Both the position numbers and the translations under genes were made by a program. A stretch of 5,590 bases of DNA from Firmicutes bacterium UBA7523 (lineage in GTDB: Bacteria; Bacillota; Dethiobacteria; Dethiobacterales; Dethiobacteraceae), in NCBI GenBank assembly GCA_002479415.1, contig DLMZ01000006.1, forward strand, positions 1 to 5,590. The letters run 5' to 3'. The notes under the pieces were generated by a model that was not told the origin of the DNA, did not search any database, and saw only the letters and a program-made list of their open reading frames with translations. Below, in pieces: positions 1-5,590 of the stretch; position 1 is the stretch's first letter; each line of letters opens with the position of its first letter.

Positions 1-42
1 ATACTTTCCGGGAATGCAGGTTAGTAAGGAAGCGTCTTTTTT

Positions 43-155
43 ATTCCGCTAGGGGCTGCGGGCCCTGAGCACCCCGCAAGAATAAGGGGACACGCCCCTT
101 ACAAACCCCTTGCATAGGATCGTAGCTTCCCTGAATGATATAATTTCCTATGCAA
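43..155. repeat. Non-coding cluster of inverted repeats beyond the terminator (possible extragenic palindromic element)
   Basis: No credible gene was found in bases 1-160. Three inverted repeats lie side by side: tgcggg/cccgca (57-62 with 73-78), taagggg/cccctta (83-89 with 95-101, loop of five) and ttgcatagga/tcctatgcaa (110-119 with 146-155, 26 bases between). The left two are notably GC-rich compared with the A/T-rich terminator region next to them. The compact GGGGACACGCCCC core resembles, in general form, repeated extragenic palindromes of Clostridia. It could equally be the structured end of a mobile element or a small RNA. Only copy number in the genome could decide, so the call is tentative. 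Confidence 0.4.
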
Positions 156-160
156 TAGAG

Positions 161-201
161 AAAAACAGCGATAATTGGCTTTAACCAATTATCGCTGTTT
201 T
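161..201 (-). terminator. Intrinsic terminator of the hppA transcript
   Basis: A perfect 17-bp stem (arms 162-178 and 185-201) with a six-base loop lies 21 bases beyond the hppA stop codon. On the minus-strand transcript the 3' arm runs straight into UUUUU (four of these paired in the stem) followed by CUCU. This is the form of a Rho-independent terminator and marks the end of the operon. Because both ends of the stem are A/T-rich (GTTTTAATTA on the plus strand), it could also stop weakly any transcript arriving from the left, although no plus-strand gene is seen there. Confidence 0.9.
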
Positions 202-222
202 AATTACTTACTTTTGGGTTAC

Positions 223-2205
223 TTACAGAAACTTATCGAAAAACGGTGCAAATACTAGAGCCACGATACTCATCAGCTTGATGAGAATGTTCATTGAAGG
301 ACCGGAGGTATCCTTGAAGGGGTCACCTACTGTGTCACCTACAACAGCAGCTTTGTGGCTCTCGGAGCCTTTGCCGCCGTGATGGCCGCTTTCAATGTAT
401 TTTTTTGCGTTATCCCATGCGCCGCCGGCGTTGGCCATAAAGATAGCCATGAGAACACCGCTGACTAAGGCGCCGGCCAGCAAGCCGCCGAGGGCTTCCT
501 TGCCGAGGAACACGCCTGTTAGAATAGGTACAATCACGGCCAACAAGCCGGGAACAACCATTTGCTTTAAAGCGGCTGTTGTGGAGATGTCTACACAACG
601 GGCATGGTCAGGCTTAGCTGTACCTTCCATCAGACCGGGAATTTCTTTAAACTGCCTGCGGACTTCCTCAATCATTTCGAAGGCTGCCCGTCCTACAGCT
701 TCCATAGTTAAAGCGCCAAACAAGAACGGCAGCATCCCACCGATTAACAAACCGGCAATTACTGTGGCATCTGTAATATTAATTGTATCAATATTTGCTG
801 CTTGCGTATAAGCCGAGAATAATGCTAACGCGGTGAGCGCTGCGGAGCCAATGGCGAAACCTTTACCAATGGCGGCAGTGGTGTTCCCCATGGAATCCAG
901 TTCATCGGTAATTTTACGCACAGACTTGTCCAGCCCTGCCATTTCCGCGATACCGCCTGCATTATCTGCAATTGGACCATAAGCGTCCACAGCAATCGTC
1001 ATGCCGGCAGTAGCCAACATACCAACTGCTGAAATGGCAATGCCGTAAAGACCGGCTGAATAATTAGAAATTAAGATAGCAGCTGCAATCACCAGCAGCG
1101 GCAGCATAGTTGATCTCATACCCACGGCAAGGCCGGAGATGATATTCGTAGCTGAACCGGTATTTGAAGCTTCAGCAATACCTTTAACCGGGCCGTAATG
1201 GTCAGAGGTGTAGTATTCGGTAATCCGGCCGATAGCCATACCGGCAATGAGACCGGCAATAACGGCAAAGAAAGGACCAAGGCCTGCAAAATCAGAGCTA
1301 TACTGGTTCGTAATAAAATAAGCGGCAATAATAACTATTAGGCCACTAACCCAGGTTCCCCGTTCCAGAGCAGAAGAAAGCTTAACGCCTTCTTTAGCCT
1401 TAACAAAAAATGTACCTACAATTGCTGCAATAATTCCGACGGAAGCTACCAGCATGGGCAGGATTACACCAGCCATGCCAAACTGTAAAATACCAATAGA
1501 AATAGCGGCAATAATGGAACCTACATAAGACTCGAACAAGTCGGCACCCATCCCTGCAACATCACCTACGTTATCACCGACGTTATCTGCAATAACAGCG
1601 GGGTTGCGGGGGTCATCCTCAGGAATACCGGCTTCAACTTTACCTACCAAGTCGGCTCCCACGTCGGCTGCCTTAGTGTAAATACCACCGCCAACACGAG
1701 CAAATAAAGCGATGGAGCTGGCACCAAGAGCGTACCCGTTAACAATGGAAGCATCCTGGAAGATTATGTAGAGTACTCCCAACCCTAAAAGACCCAAACC
1801 TACCACAGAAAGACCCATAACTGCGCCACCTGAAAATGCTACGGTTAACGCTTCATTGGTGCCTTGGCGTGCGGCATTGGTAGTCCTCACATTAGCTTTA
1901 GTGGCAATATTCATACCGAAAAATCCGGCTAAAGCAGAAGCCACCGAGCCAACAAGAAAACAAATAGCCGTATAAAAGTCGATTGCAAAACTTAAAACAA
2001 AAAAAAGAACCATAACAAAAATTGCCAAAGTCGTGTACTCGCGGCGCAAGAATGCCATGGCGCCTTCCTGAATTGCACTTGCGATCTCTTGCATTCTTTC
2101 ATTTCCGGGATCTGCGCTGCTTACTCTGCCTGACAGGTAAAAAGCAAACAGCAGGCCCACCAGCCCTGCGGCAGGGGCCAAATAAATAAGTGTGTCCATA
2201 CCCAT
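223..2205 (-). CDS. hppA: Membrane-embedded ion-translocating pyrophosphatase (K+-dependent type, probably Na+-pumping)
   Basis: This 660-residue integral membrane enzyme hydrolyses pyrophosphate and uses the energy to pump Na+ and/or H+ out of the cytoplasm. It has normal family length and many hydrophobic segments over its whole length (the family has about 16 helices), with no separate cleavable signal evident. Family motifs are all present: GGGIYTKAADVGADLVGKVE at 172-191, the acidic PPi/Mg site DNVGDNVGD at 207-215, DAYGPIADNAGGIAEMAG at 407-424 and GDTVGDPFKDTSGPS at 623-637. The GNTTAAIGKG segment (440-449) has Ala444 where K+-independent enzymes have Lys, so K+ dependence is expected. 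Glu225 in LFESYVGS matches the place of the Na+-pump glutamate (Thermotoga enzyme), whereas plant H+ pumps have Gly there and Glu four residues on; Na+ transport is therefore inferred, not proven. The first ATG is chosen because GGGAGG lies 11 bases upstream. It is the last gene before a terminator, 50 bases after secG. No frameshift or missing key residue was seen. Confidence 0.98.
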   Translation of the reverse strand: MGMDTLIYLAPAAGLVGLLFAFYLSGRVSSADPGNERMQEIASAIQEGAMAFLRREYTTLAIFVMVLFFVLSFAIDFYTAICFLVGSVASALAGFFGMNIATKANVRTTNAARQGTNEALTVAFSGGAVMGLSVVGLGLLGLGVLYIIFQDASIVNGYALGASSIALFARVGGGIYTKAADVGADLVGKVEAGIPEDDPRNPAVIADNVGDNVGDVAGMGADLFESYVGSIIAAISIGILQFGMAGVILPMLVASVGIIAAIVGTFFVKAKEGVKLSSALERGTWVSGLIVIIAAYFITNQYSSDFAGLGPFFAVIAGLIAGMAIGRITEYYTSDHYGPVKGIAEASNTGSATNIISGLAVGMRSTMLPLLVIAAAILISNYSAGLYGIAISAVGMLATAGMTIAVDAYGPIADNAGGIAEMAGLDKSVRKITDELDSMGNTTAAIGKGFAIGSAALTALALFSAYTQAANIDTINITDATVIAGLLIGGMLPFLFGALTMEAVGRAAFEMIEEVRRQFKEIPGLMEGTAKPDHARCVDISTTAALKQMVVPGLLAVIVPILTGVFLGKEALGGLLAGALVSGVLMAIFMANAGGAWDNAKKYIESGHHGGKGSESHKAAVVGDTVGDPFKDTSGPSMNILIKLMSIVALVFAPFFDKFL

Positions 2206-2216
2206 TTTTAGTATCG

Positions 2217-2222
2217 CCTCCC
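2217..2222 (-). promoter_or_regulatory. Ribosome binding site of hppA
   Basis: GGGAGG on the minus strand lies 11 bases before the first ATG (2205-2203) and 17 before the second (2199-2197). The spacing is slightly long for the first and too long for the second, so it supports the MGMDT start over an MDT start. Confidence 0.75.
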
Positions 2223-2236
2223 TTGTTAGTAACTAT

Positions 2237-2260
2237 CTTAATCCCGCCCCGCGGGTTAAG
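2237..2260 (-). other. Hairpin across the secG stop codon, between secG and hppA
   Basis: The sequence folds as CTTAA and CCCGC paired with GCGGG and TTAAG: ten base pairs with one bulged T (2242) and a three-base loop. The secG stop codon (2256-2258) lies inside one arm. On the transcript the stem is followed by ATAGTTACTA, not a U tract, so it is not a standard intrinsic terminator. It may partially attenuate transcription, protect an upstream mRNA 3' end after processing, or set the secG to hppA expression ratio; this is inference. Confidence 0.5.
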
Positions 2261-2483
2261 CGATTAGAGAAGTTAACGCAATAGCTAAGACGACGAACAA
2301 TACAGCAAAGACAATGGTTAGCTTAGACAGAAAGTCCTCGATTCCTTTCTTTTTGCCAAACATGGTCTGCGAGCCACCGCCAAGCGAACCAGACAAACCG
2401 GAAGATTTGCTTGATTGCAGCAACACAGATGCAATAAGCCCTATTGAAGCTATGAGAAATATTATATTCAATGCTAATGTCAT
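2256..2483 (-). CDS. secG: Protein translocase subunit SecG
   Basis: This 75-residue protein is the small accessory subunit of the SecYEG channel in the cytoplasmic membrane and assists SecA-driven export. It has the expected two-helix layout: a hydrophobic segment at about 3-23, a cytoplasmic loop at about 24-54 with the family's Gly/Ser-rich GLSGSLGGGSQTMFG stretch (29-43) followed by lysines (KKK, 44-46), and a second hydrophobic segment at about 55-74. The length is typical for Gram-positive SecG. The ATG is preceded by a perfect AAAGGAGG site 7 bases upstream. It lies 98 bases downstream of eno, with its own candidate promoter in the gap, and 50 bases upstream of hppA. Finding secG behind eno is common in Firmicutes, where rnr and smpB often come next; here hppA takes that place. 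Confidence 0.95.
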   Translation of the reverse strand: MTLALNIIFLIASIGLIASVLLQSSKSSGLSGSLGGGSQTMFGKKKGIEDFLSKLTIVFAVLFVVLAIALTSLIA

Positions 2484-2490
2484 ATTGGAA

Positions 2491-2498
2491 CCTCCTTT
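2491..2498 (-). promoter_or_regulatory. Ribosome binding site of secG
   Basis: AAAGGAGG on the minus strand, a full match to the anti-Shine-Dalgarno sequence, seven bases before the secG ATG. It fixes the start of this short gene. Confidence 0.9.
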
Positions 2499-2529
2499 AA
2501 AAAATTATATGGAGCCTGAACCATTAAGT

Positions 2530-2558
2530 ATTTTATCACAGCAGCGCATAAAAAACAA
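2530..2558 (-). promoter_or_regulatory. Candidate extended -10 promoter for secG (and hppA)
   Basis: Reading the minus strand, TTGTTT (2558-2553) is followed after exactly 17 bases by TAAAAT (2535-2530). The -10 box has five of six consensus bases and carries the extended TGa just upstream (2538-2536). The -35 box matches only in TTG, which is typical when an extended -10 is present. Transcription would begin near 2523-2525, giving a leader of about 40 bases before the secG ATG. This would let secG and hppA be transcribed apart from the glycolytic genes. No terminator was seen between eno and this site, so read-through is also likely. Confidence 0.45.
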
Positions 2559-2565
2559 CATGACA

Positions 2566-2590
2566 GTTTAGCTCCTTGTGTTTAGCTCCT
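2566..2590. repeat. 11-base direct repeat at the 3' end of eno
   Basis: GTTTAGCTCCT occurs at 2566-2576 and again at 2580-2590, three bases apart. The right copy contains the enolase stop codon and the last two sense codons (Arg and Ser, the first in part); the left copy is in the gap. It looks like a small local duplication of the gene end. No function is evident. Confidence 0.7.
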
Positions 2591-3871
2591 CAGATAATGG
2601 GCAAAAGGCTCTGCCCCAGCGAATCGAGCGCTTTCACTTAATTCTTCCTCAATTCTTAACAGCTGATTATATTTGGCTACTCGGTCTACTCTGGAAGGAG
2701 CGCCGGTTTTAATCTGCCCCGCACCTGTTGCCACTGCCAAGTCTGCAATAGTAGCGTCATCGGTTTCACCTGAACGGTGGGAAATCACGGCATTATAGCG
2801 GTTACTCTGAGCCAAGGAAATGCAATCTATAGTTTCTGATACGGTACCTATTTGGTTAAGCTTAATAAGAATAGAGTTGGCAGTAGCCTGGTCTATGCCT
2901 TTTTGCAGTCTTTCCATATTAGTTACAAATAAATCGTCGCCTACTAATTGAACTTTTCCTCCCAATCTTCTTGTCATTTCACCCCAACCGTCCCAATCAT
3001 CTTCGGACAATCCGTCTTCAATGGAAACTATGGGATAAGAGGAAATTAAGCCTGTATAATAATCTATCATTTCCGAAGCTGTTTTTTGCAGCCCTTCACC
3101 TGCCAGATGGTAAATGCCGTCTTTATAGATTTCTGTGGCCGCCACATCTAAAGCAAGAACAATGTCAATTCCAGGACGATAGCCTGCTGACTCCACAGCG
3201 CGCATAATAACTTCCAGTGCAGCTTCATTAGAAGCAAGGTTAGGCGCGAACCCTCCCTCGTCTCCAACCGCAGTATTGAGGCCTTGAGACTGAAGCACTT
3301 TTTTCAAATGGTGAAAAACTTCGGTACCCATGCGCAGTGCTTCTGCAAAGCTGCTTGCCCCCACAGGCAAAATCATAAATTCTTGGATATCTACATTGTT
3401 GTCGGCATGCTGTCCGCCGTTAATAATGTTCATCATCGGCACCGGCAGCAATTGTGTGCTTACTCCGCCCAAGTACCGGTAGAGAGGAACATTAAGTGCC
3501 GCTGCGGCCGCTTTGGCTACCGCCATAGATACGCCAAGAATAGCATTGGCACCAAGCTTTGATTTATTTTCTGTCCCGTCCAGCTCAATTAATCTTTTAT
3601 CAATGGCGGCTTGGTTCAATGCATCCATGTCACCTAAGGCGGGAGCTATTATTTCGTTTACATTTTTTACTGCCTTTAAAACCCCTTTGCCCAAATAACG
3701 CTTGCTGTCACCGTCGCGAAGCTCCGCTGCCTCAAAAGCGCCGGTACTGGCTCCAGAGGGAACGGCTGCCCTGCCAAATGCGCCGCTGGCCAGCAGTACA
3801 TCCACCTCTACAGTTGGGTTGCCGCGTGAATCCAGAATTTCGCGAGCAAATATTTCGATAATGTTAGTCAT
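2582..3871 (-). CDS. eno: Enolase (phosphopyruvate hydratase)
   Basis: This 429-residue cytoplasmic enzyme interconverts 2-phosphoglycerate and phosphoenolpyruvate in glycolysis. It is full family length. The N-terminal domain starts MTNIIEIFAREILDSRGNPT and has the mobile PSGASTG loop (38-44). The barrel carries H155 and E164 (GGQHADNN...QEF), E205 (VGDEGG), the three Mg2+ ligands D242 (ALDVAATE), E285 (SIEDGL) and D312 (VGDDLF), the catalytic base K337 (ILIKLNQIG), the substrate loop HRSGET (365-370) and K388 (GQIKTG). All key residues are present. Small departures from the commonest consensus are Gln154 in GGQHADNN and GAPSRVDR (390-397) in place of the more usual GSLSRxDR. The start is fixed by GAGGAGGA a few bases upstream, in the 19-base gap after gpmI, so translation follows gpmI closely in one operon. 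The 3' end is followed by an 11-base direct repeat. Confidence 0.98.
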   Translation of the reverse strand: MTNIIEIFAREILDSRGNPTVEVDVLLASGAFGRAAVPSGASTGAFEAAELRDGDSKRYLGKGVLKAVKNVNEIIAPALGDMDALNQAAIDKRLIELDGTENKSKLGANAILGVSMAVAKAAAAALNVPLYRYLGGVSTQLLPVPMMNIINGGQHADNNVDIQEFMILPVGASSFAEALRMGTEVFHHLKKVLQSQGLNTAVGDEGGFAPNLASNEAALEVIMRAVESAGYRPGIDIVLALDVAATEIYKDGIYHLAGEGLQKTASEMIDYYTGLISSYPIVSIEDGLSEDDWDGWGEMTRRLGGKVQLVGDDLFVTNMERLQKGIDQATANSILIKLNQIGTVSETIDCISLAQSNRYNAVISHRSGETDDATIADLAVATGAGQIKTGAPSRVDRVAKYNQLLRIEEELSESARFAGAEPFAHYLRS

Positions 3872-3890
3872 GCGTATCCTCCTCGTAGAA

Positions 3891-5453
3891 CTAATTATTT
3901 TTATCCTTATCAGCTTTAATAAGCAGAGAGTTGGCAGTCATTTCTTCAGGCTTTTGCACATCTAAGAGCTCTAATATCGTTGGTGCAATATCAGATAGAA
4001 TCCCAGTCTTATGCAGTCTATGGGGTGTGTTTGAAACTAAGATAAAGGGGACAGGATTAGAAGTATGAGCAGTGAAAGGCTTCTTGCTGCGCCCAAAAGT
4101 CATTTGCTCAGCATTGCCGTGGTCGGAAGTAACTATGGCGGCACCGCCTTTTGCCAAGACAGCCTCTACAACCCGACTAAGACAGCTATCCACTGTTTCT
4201 ATGGCAGTAACTGCTGCATCCAGTACTCCGGTATGGCCCACCATGTCGGCATTAGCATAGTTGAGAATTATTACGTCAAAATAATCTTTATCTATTTCTT
4301 CAAGAACGCGCGCTGTGAGATCTGGCGCGCTCATTTCCGGCTGCAGATTGTATGTTGGCACTTTGGGTGAAGGAACTAATACCCTCTCTTCCCCAGGAAA
4401 TTTCTCCTCGGAACCGCCGCTGAAAAAAAAGGTGACATGGGCATATTTCTCCGTCTCAGCAATTCGCAGCTGCTTTAACCCGGTAATTCCCAGCACTTCT
4501 CCCAAAGTATTCTCAGGATGCTCCGGCGGAAAAGCTACCGGCACGTTAATTTTAACATCATATTGAGTTAAGCAGACAAAGTAAGGTAACGGCGGAGAAG
4601 CGCCGCGATTAAACTGAGAAAAAGATTCCTCAGTAAAAGCGCAGGTAATTTGCCTTGCTCTGTCGGGACGGAAATTAAAAAAGATTATGGCGTCTTCGCC
4701 ACAAATCTTTGACGTAGGTCGTCCCCATTTATCAAGGATTACTGTGGGCAAAACAAACTCATCGTTTTCTTCCCGCTCGTACGCCGCATCCAACGCATGA
4801 AGCGACCCAGCAGCCATTTCCCCTTCTCCGTGCACCATGGCACGGTAAGCTAACTCAACTCTTTCCCAACGCCTGTCTCTATCCATAGTATAATAACGGC
4901 CGGATACTGTAGCTACTTGACCAATTCCCAGCTCCGTCATTTTTTCTTCTAAGGAATTAAGATATTCCCTAGCGCTGGTAGGGGCCACATCGCGCCCGTC
5001 TAGAACAACATGTATATAAACTTTTTCTAATCCGGCATTTTTAGCCATTGTCAGCAGCGCGAACAAATGTGAAAGATGACTGTGGACACCGCCATCAGAA
5101 ACGAGCCCCATTAAGTGCAAGGATGACTTATTATTAATAACAGTATCTATAGCAGCAAGCAAAGCAGGGTTATTAAAAAAATCCCCCTGCTCAATACTCT
5201 TTGTTATCCGCGTTAGTTCTTGATAAACTATGCGACCGGCACCCATATTCAAATGCCCTACTTCTGAATTACCCATTTGCCCTTTAGGCAATCCCACTTC
5301 TTCGCCGTTGGCGGCAAGACGGGCAAAAGGGTAGTTCTGCACAAGCATATCGTAGAATGGAGTTTTTGCCTGGACAATGGCGTTCCCCAGCTTTCTTCTG
5401 CCCAACCCCCAGCCGTCTAAAATTGCTAACAAAAGTGGTTTGGGACGGCTCAT
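3891..5453 (-). CDS. gpmI: 2,3-bisphosphoglycerate-independent phosphoglycerate mutase
   Basis: This 520-residue, Mn2+-dependent enzyme of the alkaline phosphatase superfamily interconverts 3- and 2-phosphoglycerate without a bisphosphoglycerate cofactor. It acts in the cytoplasm, one step before enolase. The phosphatase domain supplies metal ligands D13 (DGWG), the catalytic serine S63 in GQMGNSEVGH (58-67), D403 and H407 (NADMVGH), D444 and H445 (TSDHGN) and H463 (TAHTSNP). The inserted transferase domain supplies H124 (GGVHSH), DGRD (152-155), R186 (SGRYYTMDRD) and FRPDR (261-265), with K336 in ETEKYAHVTFFF. The numbering is almost the same as in the Geobacillus enzyme, and no key residue is missing. 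The ATG overlaps the TGA stop of tpiA as ATGA, and GGAGG lies 9 bases upstream, within tpiA. Eno follows after 19 bases. Manganese and pH sensitivity of this family links it to spore dormancy in Bacillus; whether this organism sporulates cannot be seen here. Confidence 0.98.
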   Translation of the reverse strand: MSRPKPLLLAILDGWGLGRRKLGNAIVQAKTPFYDMLVQNYPFARLAANGEEVGLPKGQMGNSEVGHLNMGAGRIVYQELTRITKSIEQGDFFNNPALLAAIDTVINNKSSLHLMGLVSDGGVHSHLSHLFALLTMAKNAGLEKVYIHVVLDGRDVAPTSAREYLNSLEEKMTELGIGQVATVSGRYYTMDRDRRWERVELAYRAMVHGEGEMAAGSLHALDAAYEREENDEFVLPTVILDKWGRPTSKICGEDAIIFFNFRPDRARQITCAFTEESFSQFNRGASPPLPYFVCLTQYDVKINVPVAFPPEHPENTLGEVLGITGLKQLRIAETEKYAHVTFFFSGGSEEKFPGEERVLVPSPKVPTYNLQPEMSAPDLTARVLEEIDKDYFDVIILNYANADMVGHTGVLDAAVTAIETVDSCLSRVVEAVLAKGGAAIVTSDHGNAEQMTFGRSKKPFTAHTSNPVPFILVSNTPHRLHKTGILSDIAPTILELLDVQKPEEMTANSLLIKADKDKNN

Positions 5454-5590
5454 TGATCTTTTCCTCCAAATACGGCATTAACGAGGCCGGCAAACGTTGC
5501 CGCATCAAGACTGGCGCCGCCAACTAGAGCCCCGTCAATTTCCGGTTCACCCATAAATTCCATAATATTATCAGGCTTAACACTGCCGCC
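5450..5590 (-). CDS. tpiA: Triosephosphate isomerase, C-terminal 46 residues (gene runs off the window)
   Basis: Only the 3' end is present; the gene continues beyond base 5590. My translation of the minus strand from 5590 begins GGSVKPDNIMEFMGEPEIDG and ends in AVFGGKDQ before a TGA at 5452-5450. GGSVKP is the conserved phosphate-binding loop near the C terminus of triosephosphate isomerase, and the following GALVGGASL is the second phosphate-contacting segment on the last barrel strand. These two motifs at this spacing, together with the position directly ahead of gpmI, make the identity secure. The enzyme interconverts dihydroxyacetone phosphate and glyceraldehyde 3-phosphate. Its stop overlaps the gpmI start by two bases (ATGA), which suggests translational coupling. 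In related bacteria gap and pgk usually lie upstream of it, but that is outside this window. Confidence 0.95.
   Translation of the reverse strand, partial: GGSVKPDNIMEFMGEPEIDGALVGGASLDAATFAGLVNAVFGGKDQ
5463..5467 (-). promoter_or_regulatory. Ribosome binding site of gpmI inside tpiA
   Basis: GGAGG on the minus strand lies nine bases before the gpmI ATG and is formed by the GGA GGA codons for the Gly-Gly pair near the TpiA C terminus. Together with the ATGA stop-start overlap it indicates that gpmI translation is coupled to tpiA. Confidence 0.85.

Noticed and set aside
1..50. A T-run (37-42) at the left edge as a possible terminator of a plus-strand gene outside the window
   Set aside because: Only a poor, bulged stem precedes it and no upstream gene is visible, so it cannot be supported.
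43..155. CRISPR array
   Set aside because: The repeats are inverted and different from each other; there is no regularly spaced direct repeat unit.
395..811. A 138-residue open frame on the plus strand inside hppA
   Set aside because: It is antisense to a highly conserved, complete hppA. It shows no recognisable motifs and is explained by the codon composition of the real gene.
2230..2260. A possible promoter for hppA alone (TTAACC, 16 bases, GATAGT on the minus strand)
   Set aside because: Both boxes match only four of six consensus positions, and the spacer is the GC-rich hairpin, so it is too weak to call.
2491..2515. Pairing of CUCC in the secG leader with the GGAG of its ribosome site
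   Set aside because: Only four base pairs close a loop of about 15 bases; this is within chance for such purine-rich sites and is not evidence of a riboswitch or thermosensor.
2314..2571. An 85-residue plus-strand open frame across secG and its leader
   Set aside because: It is antisense to a convincing SecG and its ribosome binding site; no motif and no supporting start signal were recognised.
4065..4566. Plus-strand open frames of about 60-100 residues antisense to gpmI
   Set aside because: gpmI is intact with all catalytic residues. These frames overlap each other in different phases and encode nothing recognisable.
5284..5523. A 79-residue minus-strand open frame over the tpiA-gpmI junction
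   Set aside because: It is in a different frame from both tpiA and gpmI, each of which has clear family motifs here.

Overview
The window is a stretch of bacterial chromosome in which every recognisable gene lies on the minus strand. Read in the direction of transcription (right to left) the order is tpiA (3' end only), gpmI, eno, secG, hppA. These encode the end of triosephosphate isomerase, cofactor-independent phosphoglycerate mutase, enolase, the SecG subunit of the protein translocase, and a membrane-embedded ion-pumping pyrophosphatase. The purine-rich AGGAGG-type ribosome binding sites, the tpiA-gpmI-eno order, the moderate GC content and the K+-dependent type of bacterial pyrophosphatase together suggest an anaerobic Gram-positive bacterium of the class Clostridia, perhaps Peptococcaceae/Moorella-like. 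That placement is inference; nothing in the window names a species.

Layout: 5450-5590 is the 3' end of tpiA, whose TGA stop overlaps the gpmI ATG. gpmI (3891-5453) is followed after 19 bases by eno (2582-3871). A 98-base gap then carries a short direct repeat and a plausible extended -10 promoter ahead of secG (2256-2483). A further 50-base gap with a hairpin across the secG stop codon leads to hppA (223-2205). A strong intrinsic terminator (161-201) ends the run. The leftmost 160 bases have no convincing gene but contain a cluster of inverted repeats that looks like an extragenic palindromic element.

Function: TpiA, GpmI and Eno are lower-glycolysis enzymes that lead to phosphoenolpyruvate and are translationally close-packed. 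SecG serves membrane protein export. The pyrophosphatase recovers energy from PPi released by biosynthesis as a transmembrane Na+ and/or H+ gradient. Its sequence carries an Ala signature of K+-dependent enzymes (A444) and a Glu (E225) in the place described for Na+-pumping members, so Na+ transport is the better guess.

No previously undescribed multi-gene system is visible. The most useful points are the ion-specificity residues of the pyrophosphatase, its position directly behind eno-secG, and the structured non-coding tail after the terminator.
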